From: JAWXTK01 sp044433645
GTDB taxonomy: Bacteria > Bacteroidota > Bacteroidia > Bacteroidales > Rikenellaceae
Direction of reading: 5' to 3'
NCBI GenBank assembly: GCA_044433645.1
Contig: JAWXTK010000006.1
Location: 27,465-91,464, forward strand
DNA: 64,000 nt
The notes below the pieces were generated by a model. The model saw only the letters and a list, made by a program, of their open reading frames with translations. It was not told the DNA's origin and searched no databases. Below are positions 25,826 through 32,438 of the stretch, piece after piece (position 1 is the stretch's first letter; each line of letters starts with the position of its first letter). A program made the translations under genes and the position numbers.

Positions 25826-25829
25826 TAAT

Positions 25830-26975
25830 ATGAAATTACGCTGCTATATAATCTGCATCTTCATCCTCGCGCTCACAAAAGTGTGGGCAGTGGAGTGTGG
25901 GGCAGACAGAATCAGCGAATTCAAAGATGATTTGCTAGGCAAAAAAGTAGCTTTGGTGGTCAATCACACCTCTGTAATTTCAAAAACTGAGGTTCATTTG
26001 CTCGACACTTTGCTGAGTTTAGAGATTAACGTCGCAAAGATTTTCACCCCCGAACACGGCTTTCGTGGCACGGCCGATGCTGGCGAACACGTCTTAGACA
26101 ACAAAGACGCAAAAAGTGGCCTACCCATAATCTCGCTCTATGGCAAAAATCGCAAACCCAAAGCCGAGGATTTAGCCGACGTAGATGTATTAGTATTTGA
26201 TATTCAAGATGTTGGCGCTAGATTTTACACCTACATAAGCACACTTTTTTACGTGATGCAAAGCGCTGCTGAGATGGGCAAAGAAGTGATAGTACTTGAC
26301 AGGCCTAACCCCAACGACTACGTTGACGGGCCCATATTGGAGGACGATTTTCGCTCTTTTGTAGGCATACTGCCCCTACCCCTGCTCCACGGGTTAACCA
26401 TGGGCGAGTTAGCCCAGATGATAAACCAAGAAAAATGGGCGAGCGAAAAGGCTATAAATTTAAAAATTGTGGAATTAAAAGGCTGGAAACACGGCCAAAA
26501 ATATTCGCTCACGATAAAACCCTCGCCCAACCTGCCCAACGACCACGCCATAGCTCTTTACCCCTCGCTTTGCATTTTTGAAGCTACAAAATTCAGCGTT
26601 GGACGGGGCACACTTACGCCTTTTGAAGTGGTGGGTTACCCCGATAAAATTTACGGAGACTTTAGTTTCACGCCCAAATCCTTAGAGGGTTTTGACAAAA
26701 ATCCCAAGCACAAAGACAAACCCTGCTACGGCCTAGATTTATCCAAAGAGCAAGCTCCCAAAGGCTTTACACTCAAATACTTAATCGGCTTTATCAAAAA
26801 ATCGCCCGAGGGCATAAAAATCATAACATCGCCCGAATTTTTCGACAAATTAATGGGAAATAGTCAGATTCGCAAACTATTAGAAGAGGGAAAAACAGAG
26901 GAGCAAATAAGAAAAACTTGGCAGAAAGATTTAGACGAATACAAGGCTCTCAGAGAAAAATATTTAATATACTAA
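25830..26975 (+). CDS. namZ: NamZ-like exo-beta-N-acetylmuramidase (DUF1343)
   Basis: 381 residues from the ATG at 25830. A TTG ten codons earlier would overlap ubiX and precede the signal peptide, so I reject it. Signal peptide MKLRCYIICIFILALTKVWA. Family motifs include VALVVNHTSVI, KIFTPEHGFRG, LPIISLYGKNRKPKAEDL, VLVFDIQDVGARFYTYISTL and KPSPNLPNDHAIALYPSLCIFE. Members of this family (GH171) release MurNAc from the non-reducing end of peptidoglycan fragments. The next two genes encode AmlC-like and NagZ-like proteins, a grouping also known from the Bacillus subtilis MurNAc catabolic operon. Confidence 0.88.
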   Translation: MKLRCYIICIFILALTKVWAVECGADRISEFKDDLLGKKVALVVNHTSVISKTEVHLLDTLLSLEINVAKIFTPEHGFRGTADAGEHVLDNKDAKSGLPIISLYGKNRKPKAEDLADVDVLVFDIQDVGARFYTYISTLFYVMQSAAEMGKEVIVLDRPNPNDYVDGPILEDDFRSFVGILPLPLLHGLTMGELAQMINQEKWASEKAINLKIVELKGWKHGQKYSLTIKPSPNLPNDHAIALYPSLCIFEATKFSVGRGTLTPFEVVGYPDKIYGDFSFTPKSLEGFDKNPKHKDKPCYGLDLSKEQAPKGFTLKYLIGFIKKSPEGIKIITSPEFFDKLMGNSQIRKLLEEGKTEEQIRKTWQKDLDEYKALREKYLIY

Positions 26976-26979
26976 TGCT

Positions 26980-28203
26980 ATGAAAAAAATCTTGTTAGTT
27001 GCTATTATTTTCATTTCAATAACTCACCTAGGAGCTCAACCCTTGGAGCGAGTTTTCCCCAGCGAAGTAGGCCTCGACAGAGACCAATTATCCTACGCTG
27101 ACAAGGCAATAGAAAAACAAATTGAGCTAGGCAACATCCCTGGCGCAGTGCTTGCTGTGGTTAAAGACGGCAAAATGGCCTACGTAAAATCTTTTGGCAA
27201 AACCAGCTATCAAAAGCAAGCCTCAAAGATGAGCGAGCACACAATTTTTGACATAGCATCGTGCACCAAGAGCGTTGCAACGGCTGTTGCGGCTATGATT
27301 TTAATTGAGCGTGGAGAACTTTCGCTTAGAGATAATGTTGATAATTACATCAAAGATTTTAATAAAAACAAGATTTTTGAGGAGAAACATTATAGAGTAT
27401 ACGTTAAAAATTTGATGACTCACACCTCGGGACTTCCACCTTACGTTACAATGGAAACTCTAAAGGAAAACTACGACACACTCAACCGTGCTGCTGTTAT
27501 AGATTATGCCAAAACCACAGGCCTAAGATATATCCCGGGCGATGGTTTCAAATACAGCTGCATCAATTACATTGTTCTTCAACAAATAATAGAGCAAATT
27601 TCAGGTCAGAGCCTCAGAGATTTTGCCAAGGAGAATATTTTTGCGCCCCTAAAAATGAATCATACAGATTACCTACCTTTGGGAAATAAGACCTCAAAAG
27701 CGTGGGCAAAAAAGAAGGACATAGCCCCCAGCGAGCAGCCCAAAAAAAAGCCTGCTCTAGTAGGCATAGTTCACGACCCATTAGCTAGAGAAATCAACGA
27801 GGGAATCTCAGGCAACGCAGGCGTTTTCTCCACAGCCGAAGACTTAGCCGTATTCTGTGCAATGATTTTAAATAATGGCAAGTACCACAATACCAAGATT
27901 TTAAGTCCTCTAGCAGTAAGAACTATGACTAGTGTTCCAAAAAATTTGAGCGAATTTGGCAGAGCACCTGGCTGGGATGTCAGCTCACCATTTAGCTCAA
28001 ATATGGGAGATTTATTTGCTCTCGAATCTTTTGGTCACACGGGTACAACAGGCTGTTCGATAACCCTCGACAAAGAAAACAATATGGCGATAATTTTATT
28101 AACCAACGCAACACTTTGCTCAGAATATGAGGCCAAAAACATAGTTAATTTGCGCTCGCGTGTGGCAAATTGTGTGGCTGCATCTATCGAAAAATTACCT
28201 TAA
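26980..28203 (+). CDS. AmlC-like serine hydrolase (beta-lactamase fold)
   Basis: 407 residues with signal peptide MKKILLVAIIFISITHLGAQ. Class C beta-lactamase/esterase fold: the SxxK nucleophile in IASCTKSVATAVAA (about residues 91-104), a YSCINYIVLQQ segment at the YxN position and HTG in FGHTGTTGCSI. These proteins may be lactamases, esterases or D-amino-acid peptidases. The position between namZ and nagZ matches amlC (ybbE) in Bacillus, whose product is linked to peptidoglycan-fragment hydrolysis, so I favour that over antibiotic resistance. Four bases separate it from namZ. Confidence 0.88.
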   Translation: MKKILLVAIIFISITHLGAQPLERVFPSEVGLDRDQLSYADKAIEKQIELGNIPGAVLAVVKDGKMAYVKSFGKTSYQKQASKMSEHTIFDIASCTKSVATAVAAMILIERGELSLRDNVDNYIKDFNKNKIFEEKHYRVYVKNLMTHTSGLPPYVTMETLKENYDTLNRAAVIDYAKTTGLRYIPGDGFKYSCINYIVLQQIIEQISGQSLRDFAKENIFAPLKMNHTDYLPLGNKTSKAWAKKKDIAPSEQPKKKPALVGIVHDPLAREINEGISGNAGVFSTAEDLAVFCAMILNNGKYHNTKILSPLAVRTMTSVPKNLSEFGRAPGWDVSSPFSSNMGDLFALESFGHTGTTGCSITLDKENNMAIILLTNATLCSEYEAKNIVNLRSRVANCVAASIEKLP

Positions 28204-29261
28204 TGAAAAAATATATTTTAATAATTTTTGCGCTCACACTCAGTCTAAACTCGTGGTGCGAAACCCTAGAAAAGCAGGCTGCAAAACTACTTATCGTGGG
28301 CATGAAAGGCACGAGTCTTAATGATGATAATCCCGTGATATGCGATGTGGCTGAGCGAGGAGTCTCGGGGGTAATATTTTTTGAGCACAACATAGAATCT
28401 AAAGAGAAATTCAAAGCCTTAATATCTGATTTACAAGCTCTTAGGGAAGATAAAATATTAATGTGCATAGACCAAGAGGGAGGGCGAGTAAATAGAATGA
28501 AAGAAAAGTATGGTTTCCCCACCATGCTCTCAGCCGAGAGTGTCTCTCACAGCGATACTCTTGCAAGGGAAAACGCACAAACCATAGCAAGCGAGCTAAA
28601 ACAGATAGGAATAAACCTAAATTTTGCACCCTGCCTAGATGTTAACATTAACCCTCAAAGCCCAGCAATAGGAGCTATGGGGCGCAGTTTTTCTAATGAT
28701 GAAAACATAGTCTCGCAGCTGGCAGAAATTTATATAAAAGAGCACCACAAACAAGGCATATTAACATCTTTAAAACATTTTCCAGGCCACGGTAGTGCAC
28801 TAAAAGACAGCCACTTAGGCTTTACAGACATAACTCTTTCTTGGGCCGAAAGAGAGCTTGAGCCTTACAAATATTTGATAGATAAAAAACTCTGCGACAT
28901 GGTTATGGTGAGCCACCTATTCAACGAAAAATTTGATAAAAATCACCCTGCCACCCTCTCTAGTGCGATGATAGATTCTCTGCTGAGAAAAGAGCTAGGT
29001 TTCAAGGGTGTGGTTATTTCAGACGATATGCAGATGAAGGCAATCACCTCGCATTATACCTTTGAGAAGGCAATCATTAGGGCTCTAAACGCTGGTGTAG
29101 ACCTATTTATAATTAGTAGCAACATCGCAGAGACTGATTACAGTGTGAGCGAAAGATTTATAAATACCATAGTCAGTGCAGTTGAAACGGGCGAAATCTC
29201 TAAAAAAACACTAAATAAAGCCGTGAACAGAGTCGAAAAACTACTAAATCGCATAGAATAA
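28203..29261 (+). CDS. nagZ: Glycoside hydrolase family 3, NagZ-like beta-N-acetylglucosaminidase
   Basis: 352 residues from the ATG at 28203, whose A is the last base of the previous stop. A signal peptide (MKKYILIIFALTLSLNSWCE) indicates export, unlike cytoplasmic E. coli NagZ. GH3 signatures are CIDQEGGRVNRMKE, NLNFAPCLDVN, SLKHFPGHGSALKDSHLG (the NagZ-specific His on the flexible loop) and the nucleophile Asp in GVVISDDMQMKAI. It cleaves GlcNAc from peptidoglycan fragments, complementing NamZ, which removes MurNAc. Together the trio can take glycan strands apart from their ends. Confidence 0.93.
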   Translation: MKKYILIIFALTLSLNSWCETLEKQAAKLLIVGMKGTSLNDDNPVICDVAERGVSGVIFFEHNIESKEKFKALISDLQALREDKILMCIDQEGGRVNRMKEKYGFPTMLSAESVSHSDTLARENAQTIASELKQIGINLNFAPCLDVNINPQSPAIGAMGRSFSNDENIVSQLAEIYIKEHHKQGILTSLKHFPGHGSALKDSHLGFTDITLSWAERELEPYKYLIDKKLCDMVMVSHLFNEKFDKNHPATLSSAMIDSLLRKELGFKGVVISDDMQMKAITSHYTFEKAIIRALNAGVDLFIISSNIAETDYSVSERFINTIVSAVETGEISKKTLNKAVNRVEKLLNRIE

Positions 29262-29459
29262 ACAAGAGTTTTGGTTGAGATTATTCTCAACCAAAACACC
29301 TCTAAAGTAAGTCTCCACCAACGGTTTGGGGGAGATTTAGAGGGGGTTATCGAATATCTATCGGCTTTTAAAAGCCGATAATCTGCGTTTTAGATAAGAA
29401 AAATAATAAACCAAGCTAAGGATAAAAATTTTTCTTATCTAAATCGCAGATTATAAGAC
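29262..29459. repeat. Palindrome-rich spacer between nagZ and efp
   Basis: Four inverted repeats follow one another. (1) GTTTTGGTTGAGA-TTAT-TCTCAACCAAAAC, 29268-29297, a 13-bp perfect stem and probable end of the nagZ transcript. (2) 29299-29343, CCTCTAAA...TTTAGAGG with inner GTCTCC/GGAGAT and CCAA/TTGG. (3) TCGGCTTTTAAAAGCCGA, a perfect 18-bp palindrome, 29361-29378. (4) 29378-29404 and 29428-29454, 27-bp arms with one mismatch around a 23-base loop. No gene is present. Confidence 0.75.
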
Positions 29460-29487
29460 TTGAATTTAATTTTTTATATTATCTTTG
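29460..29487 (+). promoter_or_regulatory. Promoter of efp
   Basis: TATCTTTG at 29480-29487 is a perfect -7 box; a TTG at 29460-29462 lies 17 bases upstream, a slightly short spacing. The efp ATG follows at 29527. The -33 region abuts the right arm of the large inverted repeat. Confidence 0.65.
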
Positions 29488-29526
29488 CTACAATTAAGAA
29501 TTCAAATTAAATAAAAACATAGAACA

Positions 29527-30096
29527 ATGGCTACAACAGCAGATTTTAAAAACGGGATGTGTATCGAATTCAACGGTAAAACATTCACAGTAGTTGAATT
29601 TCAACACGTTAAACCAGGTAAAGGCCCTGCGTTTGTGCGTACAAAACTTAAAAACATCGAAACAGGTCGTGTTATAGACAACACTTTCACAGCAGGGGTT
29701 AACCTTGAAGTTGTACGTGTTGAGCGCCGTCCTTACCAATACCTTTACGAAGATGATATGGGATGTAACTTTATGCACACAGAAACTTTTGAGCAAATCC
29801 TAATTGATAGAAAACTCATAAACAACTCTGATCTTATGCGCGAAGGCCAAGTTATCGAGGTGATGTTCCACACAGAAAAAGAAACTGTACTTGCAGCCGA
29901 GCTTCCTGCTATCGTTGACATGGAAGTGACTTACACTGAGCCAGGTATCAAAGGTGACACAGCATCAACTAACTCTCTTAAACCTGCTACGGTTGACACA
30001 GGTGCAACAGTTCGCGTTCCACTTTTCATCAACACAGGCGAAAAAATTAGAGTTGATACTCGCACAAGAGAATATTACGAAAGAATTAAAGGTTAA
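29527..30096 (+). CDS. efp: Elongation factor P
   Basis: 189 residues, the standard three-domain EF-P. It binds the ribosome between P and E sites and relieves stalling at proline runs. The N-terminal KOW-like domain carries KPGKGPAFV with the modifiable Lys at about residue 32. The C-terminal signature is VRVPLFINTGEKIRVDTRTREYYER. Which modification system applies cannot be read here. Single gene with its own promoter and terminator. Confidence 0.98.
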   Translation: MATTADFKNGMCIEFNGKTFTVVEFQHVKPGKGPAFVRTKLKNIETGRVIDNTFTAGVNLEVVRVERRPYQYLYEDDMGCNFMHTETFEQILIDRKLINNSDLMREGQVIEVMFHTEKETVLAAELPAIVDMEVTYTEPGIKGDTASTNSLKPATVDTGATVRVPLFINTGEKIRVDTRTREYYERIKG

Positions 30097-30113
30097 GCTT
30101 TTAACTTTCAATC

Positions 30114-30152
30114 AAAAAAAGTGTCTATATTATTATATAGGCACTTTTTTTT
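30114..30152 (+). terminator. Terminator of efp
   Basis: GTGTCTATAT-TATT-ATATAGGCAC with flanking A and T runs (30114-30130 and 30135-30152) forms a strong intrinsic terminator ending in eight T, 17 bases after the efp stop. Confidence 0.88.
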
Positions 30153-30181
30153 GTACCTTAGCTTTACTAAACTAACTGATC

Positions 30182-31531
30182 ATGAAAAAATCATTAATCC
30201 TACTTTTGCTTTGTGGATGTGGCACACTTAGCGCTGCAAACTACAAAATAGTTGACACTAACCAAAGCCTGTGTTTCGACAATCAAAACATAATCAAAGC
30301 TCCTAAAAAAGGCGCTAGTTTTTATGGCCAAGATGCTCAGCACCAAGGTAATGCACCCTCATATACAGACAACGGCGACGGCACAATAACAGATAATGTA
30401 ACAGGCCTTGTGTGGGAAAAAGATTTTAAAATCATGAGCTATAAAGATGCTTTAGAGGCTGCCGAGAAATTTAAATTAGCAGGCAAAAAAGACTGGCGCG
30501 TACCAACAATCAAAGAAGCATTTTCGCTGATTTTATTCTCAGGTCAAGACGTATCGCCAGGGGTAAGCTCAGATGGTCAGGTCAACGGCACACCCTTTGT
30601 AGACACCAACTTTTTTGGTTTCAAATATGGCGCAAATGGCAGTAGAGCTATTGATTCTCAATTACTTAGCTCAACTGTTTACGTAGGCTCATCGGGCAGA
30701 CTTCAACTAGTATTTGGAGTAAACTTAGCCGACGGACGCATCAAAGGCTACGGCATGGGAGCGCCAGGTGGCAGAGGTGGTGACAAACAATTTATGGTGC
30801 GCTTCGTGAGAGGTGAGAGTTATGGCGAAAACGAATTTAAAGACAATGGCGACGGCACTATCAGCGATGTAGCAACCTCACTTATGTGGTCTAAAAAAGA
30901 CTCAGGCGAGGGTATGAATTGGGAAAAAGCATTGGAATATACTCAAAAAATGAATAAAGAAAAATATCTTGGCTACAACGATTGGCGCGTGCCAAATGCC
31001 AAGGAATTGCAAAGTATAGTTGATTACACACGCTCACCTTTGAGCACCCAGTCAGCAGCAATAGACCCTATTTTTGAGATTTCAACAATCAAAGACGAGT
31101 CGGGCGCAGACGATTATCCTTTCTTTTGGAGCTCTACAACTCACCAAAATTCGGCTGCACGCGCAGCAGGTAGCGCAGGATGCTATGTAACCTTTGGTCG
31201 TAGTTTGGGCAATATGTCAAATATGCAACAAATGGGTCAGGGACAAGGACAACGTGGCCAAGGACAAAATCGCCAAGGAGGACAAGGACAAGGCATGGGA
31301 CAGAATCAAAACCAACGACAAAACCGTCAGGGTGGACAAGGTGGCCAAGCATCTCAAGGCCGTCAAGGAGGGCAAAACAGTGGCACACCAAACTGGGTAG
31401 ATATACACGGGGCAGGGGCTCAGCGTAGCGACCCTAAAGCAGGTGATGCATCTAAATTCAAAAACGGACGTGGTCCTCAGGGCGATGCTATACGCATAGA
31501 TAATTATGTGCGCCTAGTTCGTGACTTATAG
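30182..31531 (+). CDS. Secreted protein with two Lcl (DUF1566) domains and a Gln/Gly-rich insert
   Basis: 449 residues, with a lipoprotein-type or Sec signal at MKKSLILLLLCGCGTLSAAN. Two Lcl C-terminal-like domains are marked by DNGDGTITDNVTGLVWEKD (about 62-80) and DNGDGTISDVATSLMWSKKD (about 222-241), each followed by DWRVP and later FWSST-type motifs. Residues about 343-400 are almost only Gln, Gly, Asn and Arg, inserted in the second domain before its closing RIDNYVRLVRDL. Lcl domains occur in surface proteins, some binding collagen; the role here is unknown. Monocistronic between efp and the tRNA. Confidence 0.8.
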   Translation: MKKSLILLLLCGCGTLSAANYKIVDTNQSLCFDNQNIIKAPKKGASFYGQDAQHQGNAPSYTDNGDGTITDNVTGLVWEKDFKIMSYKDALEAAEKFKLAGKKDWRVPTIKEAFSLILFSGQDVSPGVSSDGQVNGTPFVDTNFFGFKYGANGSRAIDSQLLSSTVYVGSSGRLQLVFGVNLADGRIKGYGMGAPGGRGGDKQFMVRFVRGESYGENEFKDNGDGTISDVATSLMWSKKDSGEGMNWEKALEYTQKMNKEKYLGYNDWRVPNAKELQSIVDYTRSPLSTQSAAIDPIFEISTIKDESGADDYPFFWSSTTHQNSAARAAGSAGCYVTFGRSLGNMSNMQQMGQGQGQRGQGQNRQGGQGQGMGQNQNQRQNRQGGQGGQASQGRQGGQNSGTPNWVDIHGAGAQRSDPKAGDASKFKNGRGPQGDAIRIDNYVRLVRDL

Positions 31532-31573
31532 CTCACAGAAAATCAGACTAAATTTAAAATAAAGTACTGATTT

Positions 31574-31605
31574 TTTGCATATAACAAAATAAAAGTTTAC
31601 TTTTG
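31574..31605 (+). promoter_or_regulatory. Promoter of tRNA-Arg
   Basis: TTTG (31574-31577), exactly 20 bases, TACTTTTG (31598-31605): a textbook Bacteroidota promoter 20 bases before the mature tRNA 5' end. Confidence 0.85.
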
Positions 31606-31625
31606 TCCTCTGATTTAAGGAAAAT

Positions 31626-31699
31626 GGTTCCGTAGCTCAGTTGGATAGAGCAACAGCCTTCTAAGCTGTGGGTCATGCGTTCGAGCCGCATCGGGATCA
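31626..31699 (+). tRNA. tRNA-Arg, anticodon TCT
   Basis: A complete cloverleaf of 74 nt. The acceptor stem GGTTCCG pairs with CGGGATC (with two G-U pairs). The D arm is in TAGCTCAGTTGGATAGAGC. The anticodon stem is ACAGC/GCTGT with loop CTTCTAA giving anticodon TCT (reads AGA). The T arm is ATGCG-TTCGAGC-CGCAT. The discriminator is A, and CCA is not encoded. Followed by an intrinsic terminator. Confidence 0.96.
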
Positions 31700-31709
31700 C
31701 TTTAACGAA

Positions 31710-31747
31710 AAAGGGAGTAACTAACATATTTGTTGGTTACTCCCTTT
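31710..31747 (+). terminator. Terminator of tRNA-Arg
   Basis: AAAGGGAGTAACTAAC (31710-31725), loop ATATTT, GTTGGTTACTCCCTTT (31732-31747): a 16-bp stem with one G-U pair beginning 10 bases after the tRNA. Its right half overlaps a dispersed repeat shared with 60347-60397. Confidence 0.8.
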
Positions 31748-31790
31748 GCTTTACCCCCCCTTACAACGAAGGGTGGCTAAGAAGCATTTG
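31729..31790 (+). repeat. Dispersed intergenic repeat, copy 1
   Basis: Shares TTTGTTrGTTACTCCCT at one end and AAGGGTGGCTAAkAAGyATTT at the other with the segment 60347-60397 upstream of leuS. This copy has a longer middle containing a run of seven C. Both copies sit in spacers. No terminal reading frame is associated, so it is a non-coding repeat or a decayed element rather than an insertion sequence. Confidence 0.6.
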
Positions 31791-31869
31791 CAAGAAATCA
31801 TACAATCCATAAAACCAAGTATGAGAGAGATACTGAATCGGAGTTCAGCATAACGTGCAGAGGATTATG

Positions 31870-32384
31870 TTAAGATAACTTAAAAATCAAAGGTATGTAT
31901 AATTTAATTCGTACAGGAGTGCCTCGACTTTCACCTGGAGCCCATTTGGGTGATTTTTCATTAATCTCGACTTTTTGTAAAGGCTCAGTGATATTTACGC
32001 TCCTATTTATGGACTCAAAATTTGGCGCAGATAAACGTATGTTGTATTCACCGAAAGGGAAGGCGCTAGAGTTGTAGGGTGTTGAACCCACGGGTAGGCC
32101 GTTGATTTCTATGCTTGCGCTGGGAGTAGAGTTGATGCTTAATGGATATGCGAATAACTCCTTGAGGCACATAGACCCACACCTCGGCAACTTTATCCTG
32201 CTCGGTGGCAACGACCCCAAGAGTGCCTACGTCAAACGCAAAGCCTTTTTCAGATGTTTGAATCTTGATAAGAGCGCTGTACGGCCGTTTTGGTCAACTT
32301 TTTTGAAGTGAACGCGCGCGTCCATATCGCTTGGTTCTGAGACGAAAGATTCAACATTCATGTTTTGGGCATGAGATACTGAAC
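31870..32384 (-). pseudogene. Remnant of a secreted PEGA-domain protein
   Basis: Three reading frames must be joined to recover a protein. First, SVSHAQNMNVESFVSEPSDM (the end of a signal peptide and start of the mature protein). Then, after a frameshift near 32276, ALIKIQTSEKGFAFDVGTLG and VAEVWVYVPQGVIRISIKH. After a second shift near 32140 comes a PEGA domain, ASIEINGLPVGSTPYNSSAF...GEYNIRLSAPNFES. The 5' end of the signal peptide is missing where the dnaK terminator begins. It is therefore truncated and twice frameshifted. PEGA proteins are surface/envelope proteins of unknown role. The order of the segments makes the call robust. Confidence 0.8.
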
Positions 32385-32386
32385 AA

Positions 32387-32420
32387 AAAAAGTGCAGGCT
32401 TTATAAAGCCTGCACTTTTT
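32387..32420. terminator. Perfect 34-bp palindrome, terminator of dnaK
   Basis: AAAAAGTGCAGGCTTTA (32387-32403) followed directly by its reverse complement (32404-32420). A and T runs on both sides make it a bidirectional intrinsic terminator, 18 bases beyond the dnaK stop. Confidence 0.92.
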
Positions 32421-32438
32421 GCGTATTTATTCTTTGAC

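Noticed and set aside
25800..25829. TTG start ten codons upstream for the NamZ gene
   Set aside because: It overlaps ubiX and would place ten polar residues before a clear signal peptide; ATG at 25830 fits better.
26980..28203. AmpC-type antibiotic resistance gene
   Set aside because: The SxxK fold is shared by many esterases and peptidases; position between namZ and nagZ argues for peptidoglycan salvage.
29378..29454. 27-bp inverted repeats next to the efp promoter as an invertible promoter switch
   Set aside because: Only 23 bases lie between the arms, too short to hold a promoter and for normal site-specific inversion, and no recombinase gene is near. A hairpin is the simpler reading.
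31134..31408. Reading frames overlapping the Gln/Gly-rich part of the Lcl protein gene, on both strands
   Set aside because: Their composition mirrors the repetitive CAAGGA-like codons of the real gene; no start signal or domain supports them.
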